Assembly: GCA_964458575.1 (NCBI GenBank)
Contig: CAYWMD010000008.1
Location: 62,001-126,000, forward strand
Length of the DNA stretch: 64,000 bases
DNA from: CAYWMD01 sp964458575
Lineage (GTDB): Bacteria > Verrucomicrobiota > Verrucomicrobiia > Limisphaerales > JADLHS01
Direction of reading: 5' to 3'
Below are positions 37,432 through 47,195 of the stretch, in pieces. Position numbers and translations under genes: made by a program. A model generated the notes under the pieces. That model was not told where the DNA came from and ran no database searches. It saw only the letters and a program-made list of their open reading frames with translations. The first letter of the stretch is position 1; each line of letters starts with the position of its first letter.

Positions 37432-38382
37432 TCAAAAGGACCGCGCGATCCGGTAGTAAAAGGTCGTCACCAGCAGCAGGGTTATGCTGGCCACCACACC
37501 CGGGAGAATGCCGCCGGTGATTTGGTCGAAGGGCGGGTGCAAGGGCTTGTTGAACCAGGCCGTGACCGTGAATCGCGCACAGAAAGTAATCAGACAAAGC
37601 AAGGCGGTGTTGCTGATGGCCACCAGCCAGAAGTTCTGGCTTTCCCGCTCCAGAGGATCCATCTGTCCAATCAAGCCAAGCAGCCCCAGCGATACCGCAT
37701 AAAGGTAGGCCGGCAGCAAAACCACGATGAATACCACCGACCACAACCATCCGAACCCCAGCCGGTGGTCCGTTTGCCAACCCACCACCGGCAGCGCCCC
37801 GGCCTTGAACGAGGAGTAAACGACCGTCCCGCCCCACACCAGAAGTACCAGGGCGAAACACGCTGGAATCAAGAGGGGATACGAATGCTGGCCGTGGCGG
37901 GTTTGGTGCTTGATTCCGGCCAACACGCCCGCTTCCAACAAGACCAGGATCATGGTGGCTGCGAGTCCGGACGCCATGCCACCGTTAAAACTCTCGAAAG
38001 GTGCATGCATGGGCGAGGGAAACCAGGCCGTCACCGCGACCCGGGCGCAGAAGGTGAGGACGCCCAGCAGCACCGAAATCCCGACGGCCGCCAACCAGTA
38101 CCGTTTTGGGGGTTCGCTGGTCCGGCCAAGGCGTTTGAGCGATTGCCAACCGGTTCCGATCGCATAGAGATACGCGGGCAACAGCACAATCATGAAAACG
38201 ATCAGCCATGACAGGCCGAACAGGTTTTTTTGTTCGGTATGCCAACCCGCAATTGGAAGGCTGCCGTAGGCAAACGACGTGTACATGACCTTCAAACCCC
38301 AGAACAACATAACCGTGCCGACGAGGGCTGGTAACAACGGAGCGAGGTCCCTTTTCTGTTTTGCGCCGTTGCTTTGGTCCAT
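37432..38382 (-). CDS. Polytopic membrane protein with internal duplication
   Basis: 316 residues from the ATG at 38382 (a TTG at 38424 would add 14). About eight hydrophobic segments are visible. The two halves repeat each other: SFAYGSLPIAGW with SFKAGALPVVGW, VLLPAYLYA in both, LTFCARVAVTAWF with ITFCARFTVTAWF, and both end in a P-H-x-PF-x-GG pattern. No transporter family is recognised. The duplication suggests an ancient tandem fusion. Confidence 0.72.
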   Translation of the reverse strand: MDQSNGAKQKRDLAPLLPALVGTVMLFWGLKVMYTSFAYGSLPIAGWHTEQKNLFGLSWLIVFMIVLLPAYLYAIGTGWQSLKRLGRTSEPPKRYWLAAVGISVLLGVLTFCARVAVTAWFPSPMHAPFESFNGGMASGLAATMILVLLEAGVLAGIKHQTRHGQHSYPLLIPACFALVLLVWGGTVVYSSFKAGALPVVGWQTDHRLGFGWLWSVVFIVVLLPAYLYAVSLGLLGLIGQMDPLERESQNFWLVAISNTALLCLITFCARFTVTAWFNKPLHPPFDQITGGILPGVVASITLLLVTTFYYRIARSF

Positions 38383-38494
38383 AAAGAACGATGTGATTTT
38401 ATTTCCGGGCGGGACATTATCCAAACCTGCTTAACCCGCAAGCGCAACCTGCGGCCGCCGGAGAGTTTCACGTTTTCTTGGTGGTGTCGGCCGG

Positions 38495-39229
38495 CTAAAT
38501 GGGGCTGGAATCCAGGAACGCGGCCACAAATGGAGACGCGGGCCGAGCCTTCAACTCTTCCGGTGTGCCGATCTGCTCTATGACACCGCGATTCATCACC
38601 GCGACGCGTTGGCCAAGGGCCAGGGCCTCGGTCTGATCGTGCGTCACATGCAGGATGGTCAGCGCCAGTTCCCGGTGAAGACGCAGGAGTTCACGGCGCA
38701 GTTCGCGTCGCAATGGCAGGTCGAGATTGGAAAGCGGCTCGTCCAGGAGCAGAATCTGCGGTTGCCGCACCAGCGCCCGGCCTAAGGCCACGCGCTGGCG
38801 TTCCCCGCCGGACAATTCCGCCGGCTTTCGATTGAGACACTCGCCCAATCCAAGCAACTCGGCCATCTCGCCGACTCGGCGCACCGTATCTTGCCTGGGC
38901 GTGCCCCGAAGCTTCAAGCCAAAGGCCATATTCCCGGCGGCCGTGAGATGCGGAAACAAGGCGTGGTGTTGAAAGACCAACGCCACGTTGCGGTCTTTCG
39001 GCGCGATGTGGGTTGCCATTTGGCCGTTCAGAAAAATAGCGCCCTGCGTCAGCGATTCCAATCCGGCGATCAACCTCAGCGTGGTCGTCTTGCCGCAGCC
39101 CGACGGTCCAACCAGCACGAGGATTTCACCAGTCTCGATCATGAGACTGGCATCGTCCACCGCGCGGATCATTCCTCCGTCCGGTCCGCGGAAAATCTTG
39201 GTGGCATGTTCGAGGGCGACGTGCGCCAT
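38495..39229 (-). CDS. ABC transporter ATP-binding protein (MalK/PotA-like, short)
   Basis: 244 residues from MAHVAL at 39229. Walker A GPSGCGKTT, Q-loop FQHHALFPH, signature LSGGERQR, Walker B LLLDEP and the H-loop VTHDQTEAL are intact. It resembles CUT1/spermidine importer ATPases but lacks the C-terminal regulatory (TOBE-type) domain, ending soon after the ATPase core. No permease or binding protein is adjacent, so its transporter is unknown. An in-frame upstream extension to 39436 lacks family features. Confidence 0.82.
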   Translation of the reverse strand: MAHVALEHATKIFRGPDGGMIRAVDDASLMIETGEILVLVGPSGCGKTTTLRLIAGLESLTQGAIFLNGQMATHIAPKDRNVALVFQHHALFPHLTAAGNMAFGLKLRGTPRQDTVRRVGEMAELLGLGECLNRKPAELSGGERQRVALGRALVRQPQILLLDEPLSNLDLPLRRELRRELLRLHRELALTILHVTHDQTEALALGQRVAVMNRGVIEQIGTPEELKARPASPFVAAFLDSSPI

Positions 39230-39566
39230 TGCCTGAATACTTTCTTCTGACTTTAATGAAGTCGAGGTTGAATGAGCGAGATGGTGGACTCTTGCATTGT
39301 TTGTAGGTTGAGGAGCTTTGGTAAAAACGCCACGAGGGATGATTGTTTGTGTGACCTTCACGCGAACGGCGTGAAAAACGCGCACTTTTTTGCGGCGATG
39401 GGATCTCATACTCATTTTTCCGCCCAAAATGCACATGGCATTCGCAGTGCTTTTACCCGGTCAACTGGAATAGTGGGTGCACGGGAAGAGAACTTACCGG
39501 ACTCTTGGTGCAAAGCGGTGTGGTCATGTACGGTTTGCGGTTAGCAGCGATACAAAGAAACTCCAT
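39230..39566. other. Divergent intergenic region
   Basis: 337 bases separate the divergent starts of the ABC ATPase gene (minus) and the first secreted-protein gene (plus). Both promoters must lie here. I see no convincing coding frame, operator or riboswitch-like structure. Confidence 0.5.
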
Positions 39567-40235
39567 ATGAAACGGAATCCTCTGTCACTACCCTATCGGC
39601 GAATCGCCTTCCAAGCGTTGTTGCTTGGCGTCGGCATGCTTATCGGTGCTTCGGCGGGAGCCCAGAATCTGCTGAAGAATGGGAACTTCGATGATGCGCC
39701 GCTGGGCCCGACGAATTGGATGGTCCTCTATCTAGTCGGTGGGCCGGAAAGCTGGGAAATCAAAGGTCGGGCTACTCCCAGCGGGCCGCACCATTCCTCA
39801 TTTTACGACGGCATGTTCCGCCCCATTGACCAAAAGTTGGCCCATGTCTGCTTCGCCCAAACTGTAACGAACCTCACGGCGGGTTACTCCTACGCGGTGA
39901 GCGGATTGATGCGGGAGGATTGGTGGAAGGGCATCGGCGACGCCAAGCGGGGGAAATACCAGGTTTACATTGAAGCCATCGGGGGTCAGGGCGACCCGAC
40001 TCCGGATGGGCGGGCCAGTGTAAAGTGTGTAGCGACCGATCAAAGTAATCTGGACGCGCCATATACTTTTCCGAACACCGACTGGCTCACGTTTACAAAT
40101 CGGCAGACGCCGGACGCCAACAGGAAGATTGAGATTCGGTTGCATTATGACATGACGAGTTCGGATGGCACGGTGGAGTGGGACAAATGCTGGCTGATGG
40201 CCGGCTACTTCGATGCGATTTCTTTGACTCAGTGA
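39567..40235 (+). CDS. Secreted jelly-roll/CBM-like protein 1
   Basis: 222 residues from the ATG at 39567. A signal peptide (hydrophobic ALLLGVGMLIGASAGA, cleavage near AGAQ) is followed by NLLKNGNFDDAP, the classic beginning of carbohydrate-binding-module-like jelly-roll domains, with VTNLTAGYSYAVSG later. It is the first of three tandem paralogs. Likely extracellular glycan binding; no catalytic site is seen. Confidence 0.65.
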   Translation: MKRNPLSLPYRRIAFQALLLGVGMLIGASAGAQNLLKNGNFDDAPLGPTNWMVLYLVGGPESWEIKGRATPSGPHHSSFYDGMFRPIDQKLAHVCFAQTVTNLTAGYSYAVSGLMREDWWKGIGDAKRGKYQVYIEAIGGQGDPTPDGRASVKCVATDQSNLDAPYTFPNTDWLTFTNRQTPDANRKIEIRLHYDMTSSDGTVEWDKCWLMAGYFDAISLTQ

Positions 40236-40277
40236 TTTCCAGACACAGTCTCTTGCGTACTGCTAAAAATGACTCCC

Positions 40278-40904
40278 ATGAAAAATAAATCGTTGCTCTC
40301 ATCCCGCAATTTATTCACGCCCGGCGGCTGGTTGTTGGGTCTGACCATGCTGGTTTGCACTTCGGCGTTCGCTCAGAACTTGCTCATAAACGGTAACTTC
40401 GAGTCGTCCTTCCCGGTTTCCGACCCGACTACGGGTTGGGCGATAGTGTTCTACCGGAACTCAGGCGCGGCAGATTTCGCCATCGCTGGCCAGTCCACCG
40501 AAGCCAGCGCTGGCAGCGGCGGTCGCGGCGCCCACTTGCGCGCCAACCACCCCGGCCACGCCGCGGCCTACTTCAAGCAAGTGGTAACGAACCTCACCGA
40601 CGGTGCCCGGTACACGATCAACGGGGTGAAAATGAAAAGCGGGGACGCGAACCACGATAGCAAACAGAGAGTGTTCATGGCCGTTATCAATGGCGGCACA
40701 TCGAATTTACTGTTCGGAAACTCCACGACCGTCGGCCCCTATTCGATGGTGGTGACAGCAGGCCCGAGCCGGCAAATCGAGATCCAATTGCATTATGAGA
40801 AGGACATCTTCGGCACAGCCGGTGGGGCTGATACGGCAGATGATTTCAAGAGTTCGGAGTGTTGGGCGCACTTCGACGAGTTCTCATTAACATTGACCCC
40901 GTGA
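40278..40904 (+). CDS. Secreted jelly-roll/CBM-like protein 2
   Basis: 208 residues from the ATG at 40278 (ATG at 40269 is alternative). After the signal peptide (LTMLVCTSAFAQ) the mature protein starts NLLINGNFESSF and shares VVTNLTDGARYTINGVKMKSG and QIEIQLHYE with the neighbouring copies. This is a paralog of the preceding gene, 42 nt downstream, probably in one operon. The function is likely surface glycan binding. Confidence 0.65.
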   Translation: MKNKSLLSSRNLFTPGGWLLGLTMLVCTSAFAQNLLINGNFESSFPVSDPTTGWAIVFYRNSGAADFAIAGQSTEASAGSGGRGAHLRANHPGHAAAYFKQVVTNLTDGARYTINGVKMKSGDANHDSKQRVFMAVINGGTSNLLFGNSTTVGPYSMVVTAGPSRQIEIQLHYEKDIFGTAGGADTADDFKSSECWAHFDEFSLTLTP

Positions 40905-40947
40905 AGCACGAAGGATCCAGCGGATACAATCCCGAAGCAAAAGATCT

Positions 40948-41958
40948 ATGAAATCCAAATCACTGTTCTCAACTCTTTGGCAGGTCACCGCCCAACGGTG
41001 GCTGTTGGGCATCGCTTTGCTCGCTTGGATTCCAGTTGGCGCTCAGAATTTTGTGCGCAACCCGGACTTCGAGGAGGAAATTGGCCCCGACAACTGGACG
41101 GTCGAATATGCGGCCGTGGACTACATGCCCGGAGGAATCGCCAAGGCCAACTGCCCGACCAACTGTGGGCCGAACGATTTTCTGGTCAAAGGCAGGACCT
41201 GTATCGCTCACCGGAATGCGGGTGTTCCGGTGTCAGGCACGTGGGATGGTGGTGTAGGCGGCTCCACGGATTATTGGTACAAGTATGGGGCCATGTTCGT
41301 ACCGAACCATACCTGGGGGATGCACGGATACTTCCGGCAGGTGGTCACCAACCTCACGCCGGGAGCCAGTTACTCCATTAGCGCTTGGATGGGGCACGTT
41401 GGCCGGACGGACAAAACGGATGTTTACCTGGAGGCCATCGGCGGGCTGGGTTCCAGGCGAACCGAAAATGTCACCGCACTTGTTTTCGGCTCTGGTAATT
41501 ACGTGAACTGGCGTAGTTATGGAGTGACCAACACGGCCAACAATTACGGGGAAATCGAAGTCCGCCTGCATATGAACAAGGCTTTTACGATAAACAGTTG
41601 GGGTTATAGGGAAATTGGTGTGATTTTCGACCATGTGGCGGTGGTGCCTGCGGGACAAACGGAATACATGCCCCCTTATAAAATCGTCTCCCTCGCGCGA
41701 ACCAATCAGGATGTCTCGTTGACTTGGGAAACGGTCATGAACAATCGCTACCGTCCCCAATACGCCACCAACATCTCCGAACCGATGTCGTGGTACTCGG
41801 TCGAACGGGGTCCCCGGTTGGATACCAATTTCTTTGCGACCGGGACATCGTTCACGTTCAAAACGAACCTCTTGTCAATGTTCGCGTCCGATCCGTCGTT
41901 CGACACGAATGGTCCGCTGTATTTCCGAGTTCAGTCCACCAGCTTTAAAGCTCCGTAA
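40948..41958 (+). CDS. Secreted jelly-roll/CBM-like protein 3, extended
   Basis: 336 residues. The signal peptide ends near VGAQ and the mature part opens NFVRNPDFEEE, followed by the shared VVTNLTPGASYSISAWM and EIEVRLHMN segments. About 100 extra residues at the C-terminus (YKIVSLARTNQDVSLTWETV) look like an added beta-sandwich domain. It is the third paralog in the array. A cysteine-containing NCPTNCGPND loop is unique to this copy. Confidence 0.65.
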   Translation: MKSKSLFSTLWQVTAQRWLLGIALLAWIPVGAQNFVRNPDFEEEIGPDNWTVEYAAVDYMPGGIAKANCPTNCGPNDFLVKGRTCIAHRNAGVPVSGTWDGGVGGSTDYWYKYGAMFVPNHTWGMHGYFRQVVTNLTPGASYSISAWMGHVGRTDKTDVYLEAIGGLGSRRTENVTALVFGSGNYVNWRSYGVTNTANNYGEIEVRLHMNKAFTINSWGYREIGVIFDHVAVVPAGQTEYMPPYKIVSLARTNQDVSLTWETVMNNRYRPQYATNISEPMSWYSVERGPRLDTNFFATGTSFTFKTNLLSMFASDPSFDTNGPLYFRVQSTSFKAP

Positions 41959-42166
41959 TGGATTGGGGATTTGAGTGACCAGAGGTGTTGGTCCTCCGAA
42001 TCGGGAACATGGTCGGGTGGAAATACCCCGGTTGGGAGAGGTGGATCATCCGGATCGTATGGGTTGGGCCTCGTCCTCGGAGTAAGTCCTCCTGTTCCGT
42101 GTCACCCTTTGGTGGCCAAGCGTTGAAATCCAACCGGCGCATGAAAGACTAGAACTAAAGAGCTTT

Positions 42167-44170
42167 ATGAAAAACGACATCCGATTCTTCGCTTCAATCA
42201 TCTGCATCGCCCTTTGGTATGGTCCCGTCCAGGCCGCCACCAAATACTGGGATACAGACGGGGTAACACTGGGTGCGGGCGGCGCGACACCGTCGGGCAC
42301 TTGGGATAGTGGCACGACCGCGAACTGGACCACCGACTCCACCGGCGCTTCGGTGGGGACGACTTGGACTGACGGAGATGATGCGGTGTTTTCCGCGGGT
42401 ACGGATGCGGTGGGAGAGTTCTCGGTCATCATGAATTCTCCCCAGATCGCAGGTAACCTGACCGTGAAGGAAGGCGCGATCGTTATTGGCTTCGAAAGCG
42501 GGTTCTATCCTTACCTTGATGTTGGCGGCTCCGTTGCGGGAAAGGGAATTATTGACATCGCCAGCGGACTCAACGCAACGATCAACACCCCGCTTGCGGG
42601 TGGGGACGACCGCGGTCAACTGACGAAAACTGGCGCGGGCACGCTTACGTTGGGAGGGGCCAATGGCATGGCCACAAATGTTGTTATGGAGGGCGTCCTG
42701 GCAGTCGCGAACAACGTTGCGCTGGGTGATACCACGGTGCCCACCATTGTGAGCAATGGTGCAAGCTTGTTGGTGACCGGCGGCGCATCAGGCATGGGCG
42801 AGGGGGTAATCTTGAATGGCAGCGGGATCGCCAACAACGGGGCGCTTCGTAGCAGCGCCGGTGCGCTGGCGTGGACTGGCGGCGCCGAACTCGGTTCCGA
42901 TGCGAGAATCGAAACCGGCGGGGGAGACTTTATCTGGACTGCCTATCCGATAAAGGGAACCAACGGCGGAAATAATTTTAACCTGACCATCGGCGGCAAC
43001 GGCGGGCGGGTTAGGCTCAACCAGACCATTTTAAACGGTCCCGACGCGCATAACAGATCCCTTCAGCTTGGTGCCGGTGTGCTGATCAAGGAAGGGACTT
43101 GTTTATTACAACTTGAGAACCCCAACATTTTCAGCGCGCTTTTCTTTAACGGGGGGAGCATCTACCCTAGATATCCTGGTTTCGGAACGAATTCCACCAT
43201 CTACATCGGAGGCGCGGGCGGGACGTTCGCTGCTCTTTTTCAAAACATTACTTTGGACAAGAACCTGTCGGTCGCCACTGGCGCCGAGGTGGGATTCAAC
43301 TGCAACCAGGTACAAACACCCCAGCCGACGGCGTACAATTGTACCAACAATGGTGTGATTAGCGGTCTGGGCGGCCTGAGCAAAACGAACACCGGGGTGC
43401 TGACGCTGACCAAGGCCAACACATACAGTGGCAACACGACCATCCAATTAGGCCCGCTAAGCTTGGGCACCAGCGGCTCGATATCCAACAGCACCGTGAT
43501 TAACGTATGGGGCAACGCCTTTTTCGATGTTTCCGCAGTCGCCAACGGATTCGTTTTGCAGACCGCCCAGACCCTCAAGGGCAATGGCACCGTTCTGGGC
43601 AACGTAAACGCCAAAGGCACGATCGCCCCCGGGGCTTCCATTGGCAGCTTGACCAACGACGGCAACCTGACGCTGGGCGGAAATATCCTGATCGAGGTGG
43701 ACAAATCCCAGTCGCCCGCTTCCAACGACCTCATCACAGTGACTGGAACGCTGAGCCATGGCGGCGGGGCATCACTGACAGTGGTGAACCTGGGCCCGAC
43801 GCTGGCAACCAACGACAGCTTTCAGATCTTCAGCAAACCCGTGACTGGCGGCGGAACGATAAACGTGACCGGTGGCGGTGCGTCTTGGACCAACCGGCTC
43901 GCCCTCGACGGTTCGATCGCAGTGCTTTCCGTTTCGCCGAAGGTGGCGGCTACAAATCTGACGATCCAAGCCATCGGTCCGACCAGCCGCACCGTGGGTG
44001 GCAGTGGCGCGGGCAACAGCGCTTACAACGTTTACGCTTCAACGAACGTGGCGCTGCCGATGTCAAGCTGGTGGCTGATCGGCACCACCAACTCGACGGC
44101 CGGCGGACTGATCCAGTTCCTGGATACGCAGGCGACAAACGTGCAGCGGTTCTATCGCTTCGGCCAGTAG
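42167..44170 (+). CDS. Secreted beta-strand-repeat (autotransporter-associated) surface protein
   Basis: 667 residues. The signal peptide is followed by TKYWDTDG and then Gly/Thr/Asn-rich repeats such as LTKTGAGTLTLGGANG and LTKANTYSGNTT, which are diagnostic of autotransporter-associated beta-strand repeats abundant in Verrucomicrobiota. The C-terminus ends QRFYRFGQ without a PEP-CTERM anchor. No autotransporter barrel is present. It probably forms a beta-helix on the cell surface. It follows the CBM-like array by 208 nt. Confidence 0.82.
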   Translation: MKNDIRFFASIICIALWYGPVQAATKYWDTDGVTLGAGGATPSGTWDSGTTANWTTDSTGASVGTTWTDGDDAVFSAGTDAVGEFSVIMNSPQIAGNLTVKEGAIVIGFESGFYPYLDVGGSVAGKGIIDIASGLNATINTPLAGGDDRGQLTKTGAGTLTLGGANGMATNVVMEGVLAVANNVALGDTTVPTIVSNGASLLVTGGASGMGEGVILNGSGIANNGALRSSAGALAWTGGAELGSDARIETGGGDFIWTAYPIKGTNGGNNFNLTIGGNGGRVRLNQTILNGPDAHNRSLQLGAGVLIKEGTCLLQLENPNIFSALFFNGGSIYPRYPGFGTNSTIYIGGAGGTFAALFQNITLDKNLSVATGAEVGFNCNQVQTPQPTAYNCTNNGVISGLGGLSKTNTGVLTLTKANTYSGNTTIQLGPLSLGTSGSISNSTVINVWGNAFFDVSAVANGFVLQTAQTLKGNGTVLGNVNAKGTIAPGASIGSLTNDGNLTLGGNILIEVDKSQSPASNDLITVTGTLSHGGGASLTVVNLGPTLATNDSFQIFSKPVTGGGTINVTGGGASWTNRLALDGSIAVLSVSPKVAATNLTIQAIGPTSRTVGGSGAGNSAYNVYASTNVALPMSSWWLIGTTNSTAGGLIQFLDTQATNVQRFYRFGQ

Positions 44171-44223
44171 GCAAAGTTGATTTCTTGGTGTTCTTCGTGA
44201 CGGCAATGGTTTAGGCTGCAACC

Positions 44224-45327
44224 ATGCTGCGCGCGGGAATTATCGGGTTGCCCAACGTCGGAAAGTCCACACTGTTCAACGCGGTCACCCGTTCGCACAA
44301 GGCGTCCGCCGAAAATTATCCCTTTTGCACCATTGAACCGAACCTCGGCGTTGTCAGCGTTCCCGACCCGCGCCTCGAACCGCTCGCCAAAATCGCGAAG
44401 GTCACCACGGCCATCCCGGCGGCCATCGAATTTGTGGATATCGCTGGTCTCGTCAAAGGCGCATCGCAGGGCGAGGGTCTGGGCAACAAATTCCTCAGCC
44501 ACATCCGCGAGGTGGACGCCCTGGTGCAGGTGGTCCGCTGTTTCGATGATCCGGACATCGTGCATGTCACCGGCAGCGTGGATCCAGTGCGTGACATCGA
44601 AATCATCAACACCGAACTGGTATTGGCCGACCTCGAAGCGTTGCGCCGCCGCCGGGATCGCATCAGCAAGGAGGTCAAAGGTGGCGACAAACACGCGGTT
44701 GCCGAGAACCACATCCTCGACAAGATCGAACCGCATCTCAACGCCGGCAAACCGGCGGCGACCCTGAACTTTGCGCGGGAAGAATGGGAACTCGCGCGAA
44801 ATTGTTTTCTCCTCACCGCCAAACCCACCATCTTCGCCGCGAATGTGAAAGAAGGCGAACTGGCCGGGGTGGATGCAAATCCTCACGTCGCCAAGGTGTG
44901 CGACTACGCCCGCACGCATCATGCGTGCGACACCGTGCCCATTTGCGCCCAACTGGAAAGCGACCTGGCCGACCTGTCCCCCGACGAAGCACGCCAGTAT
45001 CTGACCGAGTTGGGGGTCAGGGAATCCGGGATCGCCGCCCTGATTCGCAGTACCTATCAACTGCTCGGGCTCCGGACCTTTTTCACCTTCAACGAGAAGG
45101 AAGTTCGTGCGTGGACCATCCGCGCCGGAGACACGGCGTCGCGCGCGGCGGGGACAATTCACACCGACTTCGAGCGGGGTTTCATCAAGGCCGAGCGCGT
45201 GCAGTGTGAAGAATTGCTCAAGGCCGGCTCCGTGGCGCACGCGCGTGAAACCGGACACTACTCTCATGAAGGCCGCGATTACGTGGTGAAAGACGGCGAC
45301 GTGCTGCTGTTCAAGTTCAACGTCTGA
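44224..45327 (+). CDS. ychF: Ribosome-binding ATPase YchF
   Basis: 367 residues, the usual length. P-loop GLPNVGKS at 8-15, FCTIEPNLGVVSVPDPRLE and VDIAGLVKGASQGEGLGN are YchF signatures. The helical insertion and C-terminal TGS domain (IRAGDTASRAAGTIHTDFERGF) are complete. It is a conserved Obg-family ATPase binding the ribosome and linked to oxidative stress. It ends 11 nt from the convergent amidase gene. Confidence 0.97.
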   Translation: MLRAGIIGLPNVGKSTLFNAVTRSHKASAENYPFCTIEPNLGVVSVPDPRLEPLAKIAKVTTAIPAAIEFVDIAGLVKGASQGEGLGNKFLSHIREVDALVQVVRCFDDPDIVHVTGSVDPVRDIEIINTELVLADLEALRRRRDRISKEVKGGDKHAVAENHILDKIEPHLNAGKPAATLNFAREEWELARNCFLLTAKPTIFAANVKEGELAGVDANPHVAKVCDYARTHHACDTVPICAQLESDLADLSPDEARQYLTELGVRESGIAALIRSTYQLLGLRTFFTFNEKEVRAWTIRAGDTASRAAGTIHTDFERGFIKAERVQCEELLKAGSVAHARETGHYSHEGRDYVVKDGDVLLFKFNV

Positions 45328-45338
45328 ACGCCAGTTGA

Positions 45339-46103
45339 TCAGCCGCCAGATCGCAAGTCCTGAAGCAGGTTTTTCGTCGGAAAATATTTCCCCGGACAGC
45401 GCGTTTTCACGGTGTTGATTTGCTGGTGAGTCTTGACGGCGGAGTTGGTCAACTGACACCGGTCCATGAGCGCTTCAATCAGCGCCGTGAGACTGCGCCT
45501 TTGTTTGGCCGTCGGCTTGTTCTTGTCGAAATTGCCCACCAGACAGATGCCGATGGCAACCTTGTTTTGCTCCTCGCTGTGAAGGTGGCCGCCGTCCAGT
45601 TGTTTGCGCCAGCGCTGTCCCACGGCGATCTGGCCGTCCCGCATGCCGTTCCCATTTCCGATGACGAAATGATAGGCCAGACCATGTTCCATGTGACGCA
45701 CCTCGCGATGATAGCGGTCCATGGATTTGAGCGTTCCTTCGTCCACACCGCTGTGATGAATCACGATGTATCGCCAGCGACCCGGTGATACGCGGGCCGA
45801 TTGGATCGCTTCGCGAATTGATTTTTCCAGGATCGGCCCGCGGGCATCGTCCGTGGGTGCTTTCGACGGGATGAGCAAATGCTGGCCGATGAACAGTTGC
45901 GCCTTGGCATCCAGGCCATTGCGATCCGCCAGTTGCGACACCGAAATGCCGTGGCGCCGGGCGAGCCCATAAAGCGTGTCGTTGCGCTTGACCACATATC
46001 TTTGCTCGTCGGCGCGAACGATCGCCGTCACCGCCAGCAACAACGCCGCGCTATAACGCAACATCCGACCGACCGAATGCGGGCAAATGCCAGGACGTTT
46101 CAT
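45339..46103 (-). CDS. LysM plus N-acetylmuramoyl-L-alanine amidase
   Basis: 254 residues. A signal sequence (LRYSAALLLAVTAIVRA) precedes a LysM domain (YVVKRNDTLYGLARRHGIS...LLIPS). The amidase_2/PGRP domain has HHSG at its start, HFVIGNG and DGQIAVGQRW, and TRCPG near the end, supplying the zinc ligands (His, His, Cys). It cleaves the lactyl-amide bond in peptidoglycan in the periplasm. Confidence 0.85.
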   Translation of the reverse strand: MKRPGICPHSVGRMLRYSAALLLAVTAIVRADEQRYVVKRNDTLYGLARRHGISVSQLADRNGLDAKAQLFIGQHLLIPSKAPTDDARGPILEKSIREAIQSARVSPGRWRYIVIHHSGVDEGTLKSMDRYHREVRHMEHGLAYHFVIGNGNGMRDGQIAVGQRWRKQLDGGHLHSEEQNKVAIGICLVGNFDKNKPTAKQRRSLTALIEALMDRCQLTNSAVKTHQQINTVKTRCPGKYFPTKNLLQDLRSGG

Positions 46104-46209
46104 TTCAATTTACAGATGGTAAGAGTTAGCATATCCAGCGGGTGACCGGCTAGGCTTTTGGCAACAAAAAATCCGGGTTGACGAACGGTGTTACGACTGG
46201 AACTTGATA

Positions 46210-47118
46210 ATGAAAAAAAACCTTCTGTTCATTTTAGTGGCGGCGACCGTCTTCACCAGCGGGCTCTCCGCGCTTGCCGCTCCCTTCACCCGCACGGAAG
46301 ACGTGATTTACGGCCGCAAGTTTGGCACGGCGCTGACCCTCGACGTCTTTCAACCCGCCAAAACCAACGGTGTCGGCATCATTTTCATGGTCAGCGGCGG
46401 TTGGTTTTCGCATCACGACTCCATCAGCGCGCCGAAACTCCAGCCTTTTCTCGACCGCGGTTACACCGTTTTCGCCGTCGTGCATGGCTCGCAACCAAAG
46501 TTCACCGTCCCGGAAATCGTGCAGGACATTCACCGCGCGGTGCGCTTCATCCGGCACAATGCCGCGAAGTACGGCGTGGACACGGATCGGTTGGGAATCA
46601 CTGGCGGTAGCGCCGGCGGTCATTTGAGCCTGACCATGGCGGTAAAAGGCGGTCCGGGAAAACCCGAGGCCAAGGATCCGGTGGAACGCGCGAGCAGCGC
46701 CGTGCAATGCGTCGCCTGCTTCTTTCCGCCCACGGACTTTCTCAATTACGGCGCCCCTGGCGACAACGCCGTGGGCGTGGGCACGTTGAAAGATTTCAAA
46801 CCCGCGTTCGGCCCCCGCGCGGATACGAGCGAAGGCCGGCAGGAGTTGGGTCGCGAAATTTCCCCGATTTATTTTGTTCACTCGAACACCCCGCCCATCC
46901 TCATTATCCACGGGGATGCCGACAAACTGGTGCCCATCTATCAGGCGCAGACCTTCATAAAACGCTGCGAGGAAATCGGCGTGAAGGCGAAGCTGGTCGT
47001 GCACGAAGGCGGCGGCCACGGTTGGCCGGGCATCAACCAGGAACTGCCGGTTCTGGCTGACTGGTTTGACGAAAACCTGCGCGGCATCACGCCCGCCAAG
47101 GCGCCGAAAACTCCCTGA
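46210..47118 (+). CDS. Secreted alpha/beta hydrolase (BD-FAE-like esterase)
   Basis: 302 residues from the ATG at 46210 (a TTG at 46204 precedes it). The signal peptide is near LSALAA. Serine hydrolase motifs are GGSAGGHLS (nucleophile), the late HGDADKLVP (acid) and EGGGHGWPG (histidine). The VSGGWFSHHDS segment takes the oxyanion-hole position. Similar proteins are acetyl/feruloyl esterases acting on carbohydrate esters. Confidence 0.8.
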   Translation: MKKNLLFILVAATVFTSGLSALAAPFTRTEDVIYGRKFGTALTLDVFQPAKTNGVGIIFMVSGGWFSHHDSISAPKLQPFLDRGYTVFAVVHGSQPKFTVPEIVQDIHRAVRFIRHNAAKYGVDTDRLGITGGSAGGHLSLTMAVKGGPGKPEAKDPVERASSAVQCVACFFPPTDFLNYGAPGDNAVGVGTLKDFKPAFGPRADTSEGRQELGREISPIYFVHSNTPPILIIHGDADKLVPIYQAQTFIKRCEEIGVKAKLVVHEGGGHGWPGINQELPVLADWFDENLRGITPAKAPKTP

Positions 47119-47195
47119 TGCAGCGTCGCCTCCGGCAACGGCGCTCCCCATGCCGCGGACTTGAGCTTCAAACGACAACCGATTACCATTGCCCC

